Below are positions 21,667-33,417 of a stretch of 64,000 nucleotides of DNA, piece by piece. The notes under the pieces are model-generated. The model was given only the letters and a program-made list of their open reading frames with translations, was not told where the DNA came from and ran no database searches. The position numbers and the translations under genes are program-made. Origin of the DNA: Oxyruncus cristatus (lineage: Eukaryota > Chordata > Aves > Passeriformes > Cotingidae); NCBI GenBank assembly GCA_013399855.1, contig VXAY01001313.1:1287084-1351083 (forward strand). Direction: 5' to 3'. How positions within the stretch are numbered: the stretch's first letter is position 1; each line of letters begins with the position of its first letter.

Positions 21667-24600
21667 CCCTGCAGGTAGACACAGGTTCAAAGACATTTAC
21701 AAAATAGATCTGAACTAGTGTAAAGCTTATTATTATGGACAAGTACAATCTTACTTCTGGGAAGTGTTTAGCCTGAAGACTTGTATTTTCCCTCTGCTTT
21801 TCTTAAAATTGAAATATATACAGCAATGCAAGTGATCTTTCACCAGTGTGAAAATTATTACTAGATTTCAGCTTAAAGTCCAAGAGCTGGTGGAAGCACT
21901 CAACAAACATTGTTACTTACATTTATTATGCCTATCCTAAGGCATCTTGTTGAGTTGTCTTGACACCTTGGATTTCATCTCTGGGTGGTAGGTCTTTGCT
22001 ACAGGAACCACCCTGGTTTCTGTTCCTAGCTTTTCCTTGCCTGTTGACACAAAACTGAATGCTTAAGTGACTCTTGTTAGAGAAATCTGAGTGTTTGTAC
22101 ATGTTTGCTTTTAAATGGTAGATAGAGATTTGTGCCAGTTTGGAGTGCTTTGTTTGCTATTTTCCCCGTTTGGATGCTTCGTTCTGATTTGAGTTCGTTA
22201 TGTGGCTGTGACTACTCTTGTTTTCTGCTTTTCTATCAGAAGAAAGTGACTGAGCCTTTAAGAAACCTATGAACAGTGACCCCAAATGCTTTGACTGTGG
22301 CGAGTTGTTTCCTTTTACAAACTTAGCAACTCCTGCAATGGAGTTTCCTCTCCTCCTTTATTTTATTTTTTTTTTTTTTGTAAAACATTTTATGTTTTAC
22401 TCATAGATTTAATAAAGATACTCAGCTTCCAGTTATCATCATCTAAGAACACTGCACTAAGAACACAAAAAAGTGATGCGGAATATAAAGATCTAAAGAT
22501 TTCCTAGGTGAATGAATGATTTCTTGACATTAGTGAAGAATGCTCCAGTTAAAATTTTACTTAAAATAGAAAGAGCATCCTTTATATTCTATTTGCCAGC
22601 TGAAGCAGCTGCAGAATATCTCCATTAGTTAAACCAGCCTACATTTTTTTTTTGTAGAACTAAAGCTTGGAAGGCAATATGGGGTGCAGTGTGAGTCCAC
22701 GTGCCTTATCTCAAACATGGATGCTAGTAGCCACTTACAAATTGTCTCGGTCTGGGGAAACCCATGGGATTACACAAAGCAGGCAGGATAAGAAAATACA
22801 AGCTAGTTGTGAAAGTAGTACGTTTCGGATGTGATTAAAAGAGCCAGGAGAAGAAGAGATGACCATCCTGGCTCTTAGTGCATCCTGTGCCCCAGAGTGT
22901 AAACAGGCTTAAGGGTGGGGACAACTGGTTGTCACCTCACCAGCCCCTGAATCTGTGCTGGGTTATGTTCCTTTGGAAAAGAAATAATGGCATGTAAATA
23001 TTGGTGTGTAAATATTTTGTGTGTTAAAGGGTGATGGTTTCAGACAAAAGTACATTTCCTTCATTTCCTTCATTAACCAATATTTTTTTTTTTTTGAACA
23101 AATATAAGTGGCACCGCCATTCACCTTCTAAACAAAAGCATAACTAGGTAATTCCTGGGAAATGGAAATATTTGTGTTAGATATGTGTCATGAACATATA
23201 GAAAATTACTGTAAGCCCAGGGAAGCCATTGTCATTTCATGTCAATTTTATGTAGGTTTTGTAAGTCTTTTTTACTCCACTGTTTCCCCCAAATGATTGT
23301 TACCTTAGCAACTGCCAAGTTGCCTACAAACACTTGCTCTGAGAATCAGAGCTTAACAAAGTAGAGCACCAATGTTTAAGGAGTCACCAGGAACATGTTG
23401 TGGATTTTTTACCTCTCACATATACTCATCTACAAAAATGGTACATTCTTTCATTTCACATTTTCCAAAACTTGAAATAAAAAAACCTTCCAGACCTTTT
23501 AGCAGTCAGTCAGCCATTGCTTCCATTTTGCCTTTTCATCTTCTTCCAGCTTGCCAACTCTTTTCAAAAACTAGTATTTCATTTGTAGTAAGGGCGATAA
23601 AGACTGTGAGGTCAGTGATGTGTGTGCACTGGGTTAGGATTGAGTTGAGTTGGGTAAAACAGTCGGCAAGGCTTTCTGTGCCAGATGGTTCATATTCACC
23701 AGTTGTGTCCAATGTATCTGAGATACATTTTGGTTCACATACAGACTATGGCATTTAGCATGGAGGAATGTGTTGGGATAAAATTCAAATTAATTTTGAA
23801 CTTTTTTACCAACAATTTAAATCTAGTTATTATTTTGTAAGACGTGAAGTAAGTAAGTTAGAAAACCATCTACTAGTCTATTGCTGTCTTGTACTGTTTT
23901 TACATTTAAATGAGCAGGAACTCTAACCTTTTATGCAGTAAATGAATATAGGTGCATTTTGCATCTGTCATGTTTGGTTATTGTACCCCTTGCCCCACAA
24001 CATACCCATTAGGCAGTGTTCTATCTAAAGAAATACATGTCAATAAGGGACCCCACAGGAGCACGTTCCAGTTTGTTCAGAGCAGCTTGTCAGAGAGGGC
24101 AGCTTTTATGCTTGTTTTCCAGCTGATTTCCCGAGATGTAATCAGACAAGTGATTTATCCAAGGTCGTAGACCAAGTTACTGGCTAATCCAAGACTGTAA
24201 GATCCTGGGATGCTCCTCTTTCATATGCTTTTGTTTTGGTTACTTTTGCCACAAGTCCCAGGACAGTGATCTTAAAATTGAAGATTATTAATAATAATGA
24301 AGTCTCTTCTCTCCAGAGCCTTCATGATTTTTTTTTTTTTTTGGTTTATTTAGTTGGTTGTTCTAATCCATCTGTCTTCCTAGATTTGTTTTTAGTGCAA
24401 CACTTGACTTGAAAAAATCAATTCCTTCAATTTAAATATCCTGGTGAATACACAATATGGAAGATGTTTCTGACCTCATTTTCTTCTAAATCCGGTAGAG
24501 GCCACTTCTGCAGGATGTTATACCTGTAATAAAAAGCATGACCCACTAAGAAGAAACAGACATCAGGAAATCACACCAAGCGGTGAGAGTTTAATTTGAA

Positions 24601-24845
24601 ATATTTTTCAAATTGTACTTCCTATACAAGGACCTAAGATCATCAATTTAAGTCAATTTTCTGGAAAAGTCACATAGTCATACTATTGGTACTCTCAGAA
24701 AACCTGTTCTTGGGACTACTGAGATTTATATGTATACAGTTATACAGGTAAATGAAGAAGCAGGCAAGGGTAAGCCTTTTAATTTTATACAAGACTTTTA
24801 ATATTGTATGTGCTTGAGTCATAGTCATCCAATTCTATTTAGCCA

Positions 24846-24893
24846 AGGGAGGGGAGAAAAACATGAAGGGAAGGAAGAGGAGGAAGAGAGAGA
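24846..24893. repeat. purine-rich GA tract
   Basis: Nearly unbroken G/A: GGGAGGGGAGAAAAACATGA followed by AGGGAAGGAAGAGGAGGAAG and AGAGAGA, with only one CAT interruption. Confidence 0.85.
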
Positions 24894-27800
24894 TTAAAAT
24901 TCAGAGCTTCCCTGCCTTATTACTTTCTCTTACAGATTGTCCTGTCACAGGCAAAAAGTCAAAATCAGCATTTTAATAAAGTGCATTACAAAGAATTTGT
25001 TTCCCTTTCCTGCAGGTGAAACAGGATTGAGTCCTCCATTTATCACAGCACCTCAGCATTCCAACATGGAGTTCAACCAGAGTTTTATTTTATTGAAACA
25101 CAGTTTTAAAGTTAACATGTTTCTCTTATATCCTATTCTCTTTCAATCTTCTAGCTCTGGTCTTTTGCAAATATTTATATTGAAATCTTTTGTGTGGTTG
25201 AACATTCTAATAATGTTACTTGGGCCTGTGTGGTTTCCTTTCTGAGCAGACTGTAAAGAGGTGCAGGACCTCAGAGCTCGACATTGAAGTGGGCTAGGTG
25301 GGAATCCAGTCATTCTCTTGAAACAGACTTTACAACAAAATTTTTTAAAAAAATAGATTTAGAGTCTGATAACACTGATGATCTTCACTGTAGAGGACTG
25401 CAATTCCTTCAGCCTGTCATAGGTCTGTTTGGGGTGTCGGGGGATGAAGTACCTGTGCAAAGCTGGCAGAGGACTAAAGCCAGAGGAGAATAAAACAGAG
25501 AAGAATTGTGTCTTTTCATTAAATGTGAGGAAAGAAGTAAAAAAAGGCCTATCTTGACAGCTTGCAACCAAAAATATTATCAGACAGTGAGCAGAGAACA
25601 AAAAACTGCAGCTGGAGTTAGTGCAAAAGGAGATGTCCAGCCATGCCATTTCAAGGAAAAATTTGAAAGGAAAATGGTCAGGGGTTTTTTCAGTTATCAA
25701 AAACATGGCAGCATAAACCATTTTTTAAAATTGTCTTTCAGTTCTGATCTCTTTTCCTGGTTCCAGAAAATACCATGTACACTGCTAAACACATAAATCA
25801 ACACTGTATATTCTGTTCCCTTCTTCACCAATGGTCTCTAAAATACAACTCAGCAAGTATAAGGTAAAAGGTGAAAGCTGTATCCTAATATAAAAAAAAA
25901 AAAGATGCACATCTACCTGAATTAGTTTTCTTGGGTGGATAACGGCAGTAGGTTAGGGTACCACACTAATGTAATGATTAACCTTGTTAACAAACTAATT
26001 AACCTGCCTACACACACTGTGTTCTTGCTCAGTGCTGTATCTGATAAAGACATTTGAAAATAAAAGTATTGCCATGGGACAGAAGCATCAATCCTCTGGT
26101 GCTTGCCAAGCTGCAGTTTAGCTGTAGCCTGTCTCAGATTTTCCTTTTATTCTGCCACGCATAGACAATCTTTTTATTTTCTGCCTTTATTTTTTAGTTG
26201 CTTCCTGAAAATTAATAAAATGTAATGGTAATGAGAAAGGACAATAAGTTAGAAAGTATCAGATATCTCAATGAGAAGCTTTGGAAGAAATTACTTAATA
26301 TATTTGGCATTCACAGCCTTCATAGGGAGAATGATAACAGTTTCCAGACCTAGAGCTGTGTAAGGGTTAATATTTGCCAAACTTTTAAAAATACTTAAAT
26401 ATAGGCTATGCTGAAGTTGAAGAATAATATTTTTATTATTTATTATAGATGAACTAACCACTGTGACAGTAGCTTTGTGTTAGCAAAATTTCAATACGGA
26501 TGAGTGCAATATATTTTTACTTAAAGTACTTGTAAATAGTAGCTGATAGCTTATGAAATGAAGGGTGCTAGTCATAAATTGTTATTCTTGGCGCTAAATA
26601 CTTTACTTTTGGAGGGGGTACACAGAGGCTAAATGCTCTAGTTCATAAAGAATGGGCTGCATTAGATTGAATTCAGAAAAGCTCAGTTTCTGCCTCTTCA
26701 TATGTGCTTCATTACTAAATCTGTTAAACATTCTGGCACAAATGAAGCATCTGTCAGTTTGGGTGGCTCTTCGTGGAAATGGACTTTATGCAAGTATCTG
26801 TGGATTCAGTCATCTCAAGCATCCATTTCAGTGTTTTTTCCAGAAGAAAGGAGGTAGTGCCATAGGTGCTGCAGGTGATCTTCCTATTGCATGTCTTTGG
26901 GGTCGTTATACTTTATGCCAATAGCAATGTGGAAGAAAGACAGGAAAGTAGAACAAGATTTTAGCCCAAGCCCACAACAAAGTTCTACTCAGATGCTGTT
27001 GTCGTAAATGAAGCTTTTATCTGAGGTTGGGATAAATCACACTTTACTTTTGTTCCACTGTCAAGGCTTCATTGGGGATTTGAGGTATAAAAGATCTACC
27101 TTCAGCCAAACTTCACTCCCATTCCCATCCCAAACTTCACCGCTTTTGAGCTCTTGTACACCAGTGCCCACAGATGTAGTTTAACAGCCATCTGTCATTT
27201 AACAGAGTTTATACTACTTGTGAACTGCAATCCTTTGTGCAGGCAAAATGCAACAAAACAATAATTCCAAATAGGGAACAGGCAGAGGGGAAACTTGACT
27301 TTGTATTTCTGAAGTGTCAGAAGAGCTGGAGGATAATAAAGAGGATCCTTGGAGAGTGAAGCATCTTAAAATTCATTGGTCCTTTTTCAGTCGAAGGAGC
27401 ACGGGCTCAGCAGCAGCCACACTATCTCAGACAGGAGAAGCCTGCCAATCAATCATTCAATAATAGTGAGTTCAGCACCAGCAGAACACTTTGTCAGATC
27501 AGTGCTAAAGCAAGTGGGGATTAAAAAAGTTAAAAGTAATATTGGGCTTGAGGGCTTTTTCCAGAGCCCACTGTTTCACACGGAAGGCAGACTTAAGCTG
27601 ACTTCAGGATAGCGATGATGTCGTATCTTGAGCCAGACATGACTTTCATATCTGATCTTTTTCTATACTGTGCTTTTAAATATGAGGGTTTTTTTCACTT
27701 TCTGGTAACACAGTGAAAGAGAAAAACCCAAGAACCATACAAATATGGAAGGAAAAAAGTGAGGAATGGGAGCATGATTCAAGGTAAAAAGGGTTATCAT

Positions 27801-30800
27801 GTCTCAGTGGGATTTATTAACTGAGTCTGACACTGAAAACAACAATTAGTGGTCTTCTCTTCTTTACTAAACCCTTGACTGAACAAATTAAGTTAGAGGC
27901 GACTCAGATAATCTTCCCAGCCTTTACCTGAGGAAGGTGTAAAGCTTGAGGTATAAAGTTACAGGATGGTGTGAAGCCCAAGCCACTGGAGGCAGCGAGA
28001 CTTCTCCACAAAATGAGGCCAAATGAGCTAACAAAGTTCTGCTTCTCCAGAGCAATTTTCTCTGGTTCCCATATCCCTCCCTCTGCTCCTGAACATCTTC
28101 CCAGGACAGCTGAGAAATGGAATAAGCATCTTCTGCACACAAGAGTCAGAGTAGTACAACAGCAAAATGGAGGGGATGCTGGCATCCCGAGTGTTCCCTT
28201 CATTGCCAGAAGTTGGAACAATGGGTTTAAAAAGGAAAGGGAGAGAGAGAAAGGAACACAGTAATTATCCACACCAATGTCTACAGCGGGGATGGAAACA
28301 AGCAAAAACTAACACCTTATTATAGTTTAAGCTGCGACTGTGTGCCAATACTGTCAAGAACACAGCATATAAGGCTAAAACAAAGCCAGGTTCAATTACA
28401 GAAATCCATATGATGATCTCTGTGGGGAGGACAGAAAATCCAGAAGAAACTCCTACTGTGCAAATGAGTCTAAAATCTTATGGCAGTTGTGGGGATACGG
28501 TTTATTGCTGCTGCTTTACATAGAAATTCCCTTGTCTGTACCACATTTTGGAGAAGGAAAGTGAGAAAGATCACTTCTTAGCCAAGGATTTCTTTTGTAC
28601 GTACACATCCAAGCATTGCAATCTTCTAAACATTTCAGTTTTTACTGCCCTTTCTAAATCTTCCAGGTTATGATGTGACAGGCAAGATGTGATTATTGTA
28701 TTTTTCCTCTATTGCCTCCTCTCAAAAAAAACCTATGAAATGAAACATTACATGGGTAAGCTATCTGCATGCTTGATATTTTCATTCTATAAATGGAGAA
28801 AAGAAAAGGAAACAGAGGAAATGATGATTTGTGGAATCTCTTTGTTCTGCTGATCTTCTTATTCCTTGAGTAGCTTTCTCTCAGTTTAAGAAAAAAATCA
28901 CTTCTCATTCCATTTCTTCAAATATGTATCTATCTTACTGCAGGAGGGCGACATCACTTAGAACTGGAGATTTACCCAGCTCCCAAATCTAGTTCTGTGT
29001 ACTGTTAGTGTCTGAGCAATTCCCAAGAACTATACCACCTCTTTTGGCAATTATTTGAGATTTTTTTTCCTTATCTCCTTCTATTTAGTCATCAGGATTG
29101 TAACAGAGAAGACAAACAGATGATGTGCTGGATGGAGTGATTTGAACTTGGTTGTCCAGAGAAGAATTGTGGAAATGCAGTAGCCATGGACCCAGCCTCA
29201 AGTTTTTCTCTTTGAAAACGGTTTCCATGGTAAGTTTTCAGCCAGGTATATCCAAGAATTACTACTCAGCTAAGAAACACTGCAGTAAATACATTTTTAC
29301 AAAACCTATACTGATATTTGTATTCTACCTTGTAATGAAAACGTCATTCCAAATTCTCACCATTTCCCTTTAATTTTTTTTTCTGGTAATCCTTCATTTA
29401 TGTAACCATACATATTTCTTTATAAGAAATATTCTTTCCCTTGCCACTTCTGTCTCTCCAAATTCTGCCTCATTTCTGTTTGTCATACTACAAGCATTTT
29501 TAAATTAAGACAGAAGCTAGAAATCATCTAAACCAAGCTTCTGTGACAGGTGAGAGTGTGATGACAGGCCTTTACCCAGTTGCCAGTTCATATTTGTTGG
29601 CAAGGGCAAGATCTCACCAGGGTCAGTAAGTGGTAGTCAGGCACTGAAGGGCTCACAATTTCTTTACATAAGAGCTTTCTCTAAATACCATCCAAACATG
29701 AACCACATTTAGCAGTAAAGCCTAGTTATGAGAGCCCGTGGGGAACCTGTTTATCGTGTGAGTCTGAGAACTATCATTTCTGCTTCATTTTTAAGTAGAA
29801 CAGGAAACCTTATTTCCTAGGAGCTGCTGGAAGTGTAGAGTGATGCTGTGGGTTTTGGTCTGGGGTAATTCTTACATCAGTCATAGTTTCTCTGAGGAAG
29901 ACAGGGCAAGGCTAGTATTGTCCAGCAGTTCTGTATGGAAAAGGCACTGTTCTCTTCTTATCTTTGCCCAGCCTTTTGTTGTGTTGAGCAACCAGCTTAT
30001 TGCTCATAAAACTGAACAAAATTACTTCAGCATTTGCAGTACAATAAGGATTGATCAGCAGGTGATGGAAAGCCACTTGGAATTTTTTTTTGCACTGTAA
30101 GATGGACTCTGTCTTACATTTATTTAATGTCTTTCCAGTCCATTTAAATCTGCAAATCTTTAAACACTGCTTATTCAGGTGTTTCATAAAACTATGTTTA
30201 TTAAATTACAAGCATTTCTGTAATCAGATGAGATGTGATAGATACCTGGAGTACCTGACAATTTATGGATGCATCAGGGAAGTCAATTACATACATTGCA
30301 AAATTAACAGTACTCATAACCAAAATATTTTTCATAAGAGCACTGAAATACCTTCCTGGTCAAGCAAATAATGAGAAAACATGACTGGTTATGAACATTT
30401 CAAAGTGGCAGACAGAGCAGCTGCAGTATTTCTTATTTTGTGGGATGATAAACAGAGCTACGTTATGAGCCCTTCTTCTGCTGATGGATAAGAATTTGTT
30501 TCTGCTAAGGCTGCTGCCTCCATCACCTTAGGATGAAAAAAATAATAATAAAAAAATGTTCTCAGTTAATCCTGAAGGCTTTCAAGATGAAAGTCAGTAA
30601 GATGAATGAGCACAGAAAAACCACCATAATGTGTGAGCTTACTTTTTCCATACTCCAAAGTGGAAATGAATCCTTACACTAAATACTGAGAGATGACCAC
30701 ATAAAGGATAAAAGGGAGATTAGAAATGTGGGATTTCTAAACATTTTATTTATATTTGAATTATTTGGATGTCTGCTTTCCTAGTGGGAGAGTCACGGAA

Positions 30801-30968
30801 GAGGAACTGCTCGTCTTTGCCCTGAACACATTTTTTTCAGAAGCATGTAGTTCTCTTTAGAATGAGTAACAAACTCTGAAAAGCGTGCAGGTCCTCCCCA
30901 GGGTGCTTTTACTGTTAGGCCTTATAGTTCTCTTGTAAACATTGTCCCTGGGAGTAAGTTCAGAAGTT

Positions 30969-31009
30969 AAAAAAAAAAAAAAAAANNNNNNNNNNAAAAA
31001 AAAAAAAAA
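30969..31009. repeat. poly-A run with 10-N assembly gap
   Basis: 17 A, then ten N at 30986-30995, then 14 A. The gap lies wholly inside the homopolymer, so its true length is unknown. The flanks do not look like a recognisable retrocopy. Confidence 0.95.
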
Positions 31010-31400
31010 GGAAAAAGAAAAAGCATCATTGTGAGGAAAAGATTACTGTGAATAAGCACAGCAATGAGAGACCCAGAAGGCAGCTGCAATATACAGCCCA
31101 GAGCCCAGGGTGGAGGTCACTTTACCATTAAACTGACTTTGAGGACATAAGAGAAATGCTAAAAAAAGAAAGCTGAGAACTGGAACCCCCCCCCCCGGAC
31201 ATTTAGGAAATTGTACTAATGTATAGAAAAAAAAAAGAAGTGCGTGGAGTAACAACTGGCTGGGTTATTGAGATCTAACATGTACTTCAGCAAGGTTTCA
31301 TGGGAGAGAGGGGGATGGAAATTTGAGATGAGAAGGCATTAGTGCTGGAGTACCTGGCTGTTGTTCTAGAGGTGGAAACCAAACAATAGGAATACCACAA
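31010..31400. other. unannotated noncoding stretch with poly-C run
   Basis: Unique sequence. An 11-C run occupies 31186-31196, followed by a 10-base A/G run near 31228-31240. Confidence 0.55.
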
Positions 31401-31574
31401 GCTGGGAGGAAATGGAACACGCTTCACAGGGAAGTGGTCACAGTACCAAGCCTGCTAGAGTTTGAGGAGCATTTGGATGATACTCTCAGGCACAAGGTGT
31501 GACTCTTGGGGATGGTCCTGTGCAGGGCCAGGAGTTGAACTCGATGATCCTTGTGGGGATTCTGTGATTCTGTG
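31401..31574 (+). mobile_element. CR1 LINE fragment, 3' end, sense, with deletion before terminal octamers
   Basis: Sense CR1 phrases are in order: CAGGGAAGTGGTCACAGTAC, CAAGCCTGCTAGAGTTTGAG, CTCTCAGGCACAAGGTGTGA, CTTGGGGATGGTCCTGTGCA, GGGCCAGGAGTTGAACTCGA and TGATCCTTGTGGGG, ending in two perfect octamers ATTCTGTG ATTCTGTG. About 20 bases that normally lie between GTGGG and the octamers (the TCCCTTCCAACTC block, present in the copy at 122-233) are missing. The 5' boundary is uncertain; similarity is secure from about 31421. Confidence 0.94.
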
Positions 31575-33386
31575 AAATCAGAATTTACATTGGAGATAGT
31601 CTGGAAGTATTTTAGAAGCCTAACCTTCAGAAACTTGGTGTGGGACACAAACTCTTCTCCTTAGAACAAACGGCTGGTACAGTTCTGCAAGGATGTGTTA
31701 CGTGGGTTAGCAGGAAAACGACAAGATATAAATCTCTTGAAGACAACCATTAGAGATAATTGAGAAATGGATGATACAAGGAATGATGAACTCACAAGCT
31801 GATACTGAATTCACATTCATCTGTCTCATCAAGATCTATAATTATACAAAATTACAAATTAAGTGTACTTTCATTAAGCTTACACGTAAAAGGAAATGGC
31901 TTTTCTAATGATACAAGTAAATTTGCACTGGAGGCCCCTCAATACCAGAGCCAAATCTTTTCTGGCAGCTTAGAAAGGGCCCCATTACCTTTTTAAGGTG
32001 AACTGGAAGAGCTGAACCCCACACTAAATTTGAAAGTCCATTAAGCATAAGTAATTACACTGAAACCTCCCCTCAGCCTATCTCCTGTTTTGTCTCTGCT
32101 GCCAGGGCTCCTGTGTCTCATTTGTGAAATTAAGGCCATTGTTCTCGATGAGCCACTTGTTTCACCTCTTGAGCTCAGACTTGGGTAAAAACAGGGAAGA
32201 CAAAATTTAAATAAATAAATGGATTTATTTTGTCTCTGGTTTTGCGTAATAATATTATCATTTTCTACGAAACACTTTGTCTCCTGTCCCCATAAGTCTG
32301 GTATTGCTTGGCCAAACCATATAAAATACACGTGGAGAACAGAAAAGAGAGAAACCAAAATATTCCTCTCAGTTACCTCAGTTACCTTTTCTTTGTGTGA
32401 AATGGGTGCAAGACCCTTACCTGGTTGCAAACCCTGGGGCCAAATCCACCGAAAGTATAAGTGAACACTTAACACAGAACTAATTGCAGTCAGTTTGATT
32501 TACTGCTGTCTAAAGAGGCGGCAACTTCAGGAAAATTTTCATGTTGCAGGAACAAACATTTAAATCTAAAGGACTGGAAAAATTAATGAAGGCAACATTG
32601 ACTCTGGGGCCTCGCCAACCTGCCCTGTCAGAAGCGTTGCCTTGCACGTCTCCACAAACTGTGGTCGTGGAGAACTATCCAGCAGGACACAGCACTTCAT
32701 CTTCTGTCTGTATGCAGAGCATGAGGGAAGCTGAGGAAAAAAGTTATGAGTAAGGTCAGTGGTAAGATTATTAAAGTACTACTTAGAAAGATGGAAACTT
32801 AAGGGATTGTAATTTTGCCTCTGTCATCAAGATCTCGTGCAAAGAAATCTAAGTCAGTTAAAATACATGGAGCAATCATGTAAATGAGATTATTGTAGAT
32901 TTGAAGGAAACATGAAATCTAATAAAATATATCAGTCTCATGTATGAGAGAAAGTTTAGCACTTCCTTAGATATAGTAACTGTAGGCTGCTATGATGAAT
33001 AAATAGAAAAAAAAAAGAAAAAAGAAAGAGGATATTTATAAGCCATAAGATTAGTATTTTCTCATTTCTTGACATCTTTTCACAGCTCTAAAATATCCTA
33101 CTTTCCTATGGAATTTACCCTGAAATAAAACAAATATCATAGCTACAGCTTCCTTTACAGCATGGAGATATCGTAGGCAGGCAAGGGTCTCTGAAAGGTT
33201 GCTGAAATCAAATATGTATCAGGCATCTGTCTAATCCCATTAAAATAGAGCTTTAGAAAAGATGACTTTGAAATAATCCTTTTGGATCAATTTGCCAGTA
33301 AGTCTCCATTTGCCACACCTTCCTCAGGTTGCTTTTTTTGCTCATTTTCTTCCTGTAATTCCACCAGCCTCCTACGTACTGCAGAT

Positions 33387-33417
33387 TAAAAAACCAACCA
33401 AACAAACAAACTAAAAT
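33387..33417. repeat. A/C-rich low-complexity tract
   Basis: TTAAAAAACCAACCAAACAA followed by ACAAACTAAAA; CCAA and CAAA units. Confidence 0.8.

Larger units (their letters stand above)
19791..30968. other. unannotated AT-rich noncoding stretch (11.2 kb)
   Basis: No gene and no interspersed repeat recognised. It holds a pyrimidine tract at 21627-21666, T runs near 22359-22380 and 24327-24342, a short direct repeat CATTTCCTT around 23053-23072, a purine tract at 24846-24893 and several short (AAT)n scraps. Frames at 27904-28305 are open on both strands at once and carry no domain. Confidence 0.5.

Noticed and set aside
27086..27098. TATA-like GGTATAAAAGATC with possible downstream transcript
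   Set aside because: No initiator, CpG island, exon or donor site could be attached to it; such motifs are frequent in AT-rich DNA.
27904..28305. Overlapping frames on both strands (up to 133 codons)
   Set aside because: No recognisable domain, no supporting splice or polyadenylation signals, both strands open simultaneously.
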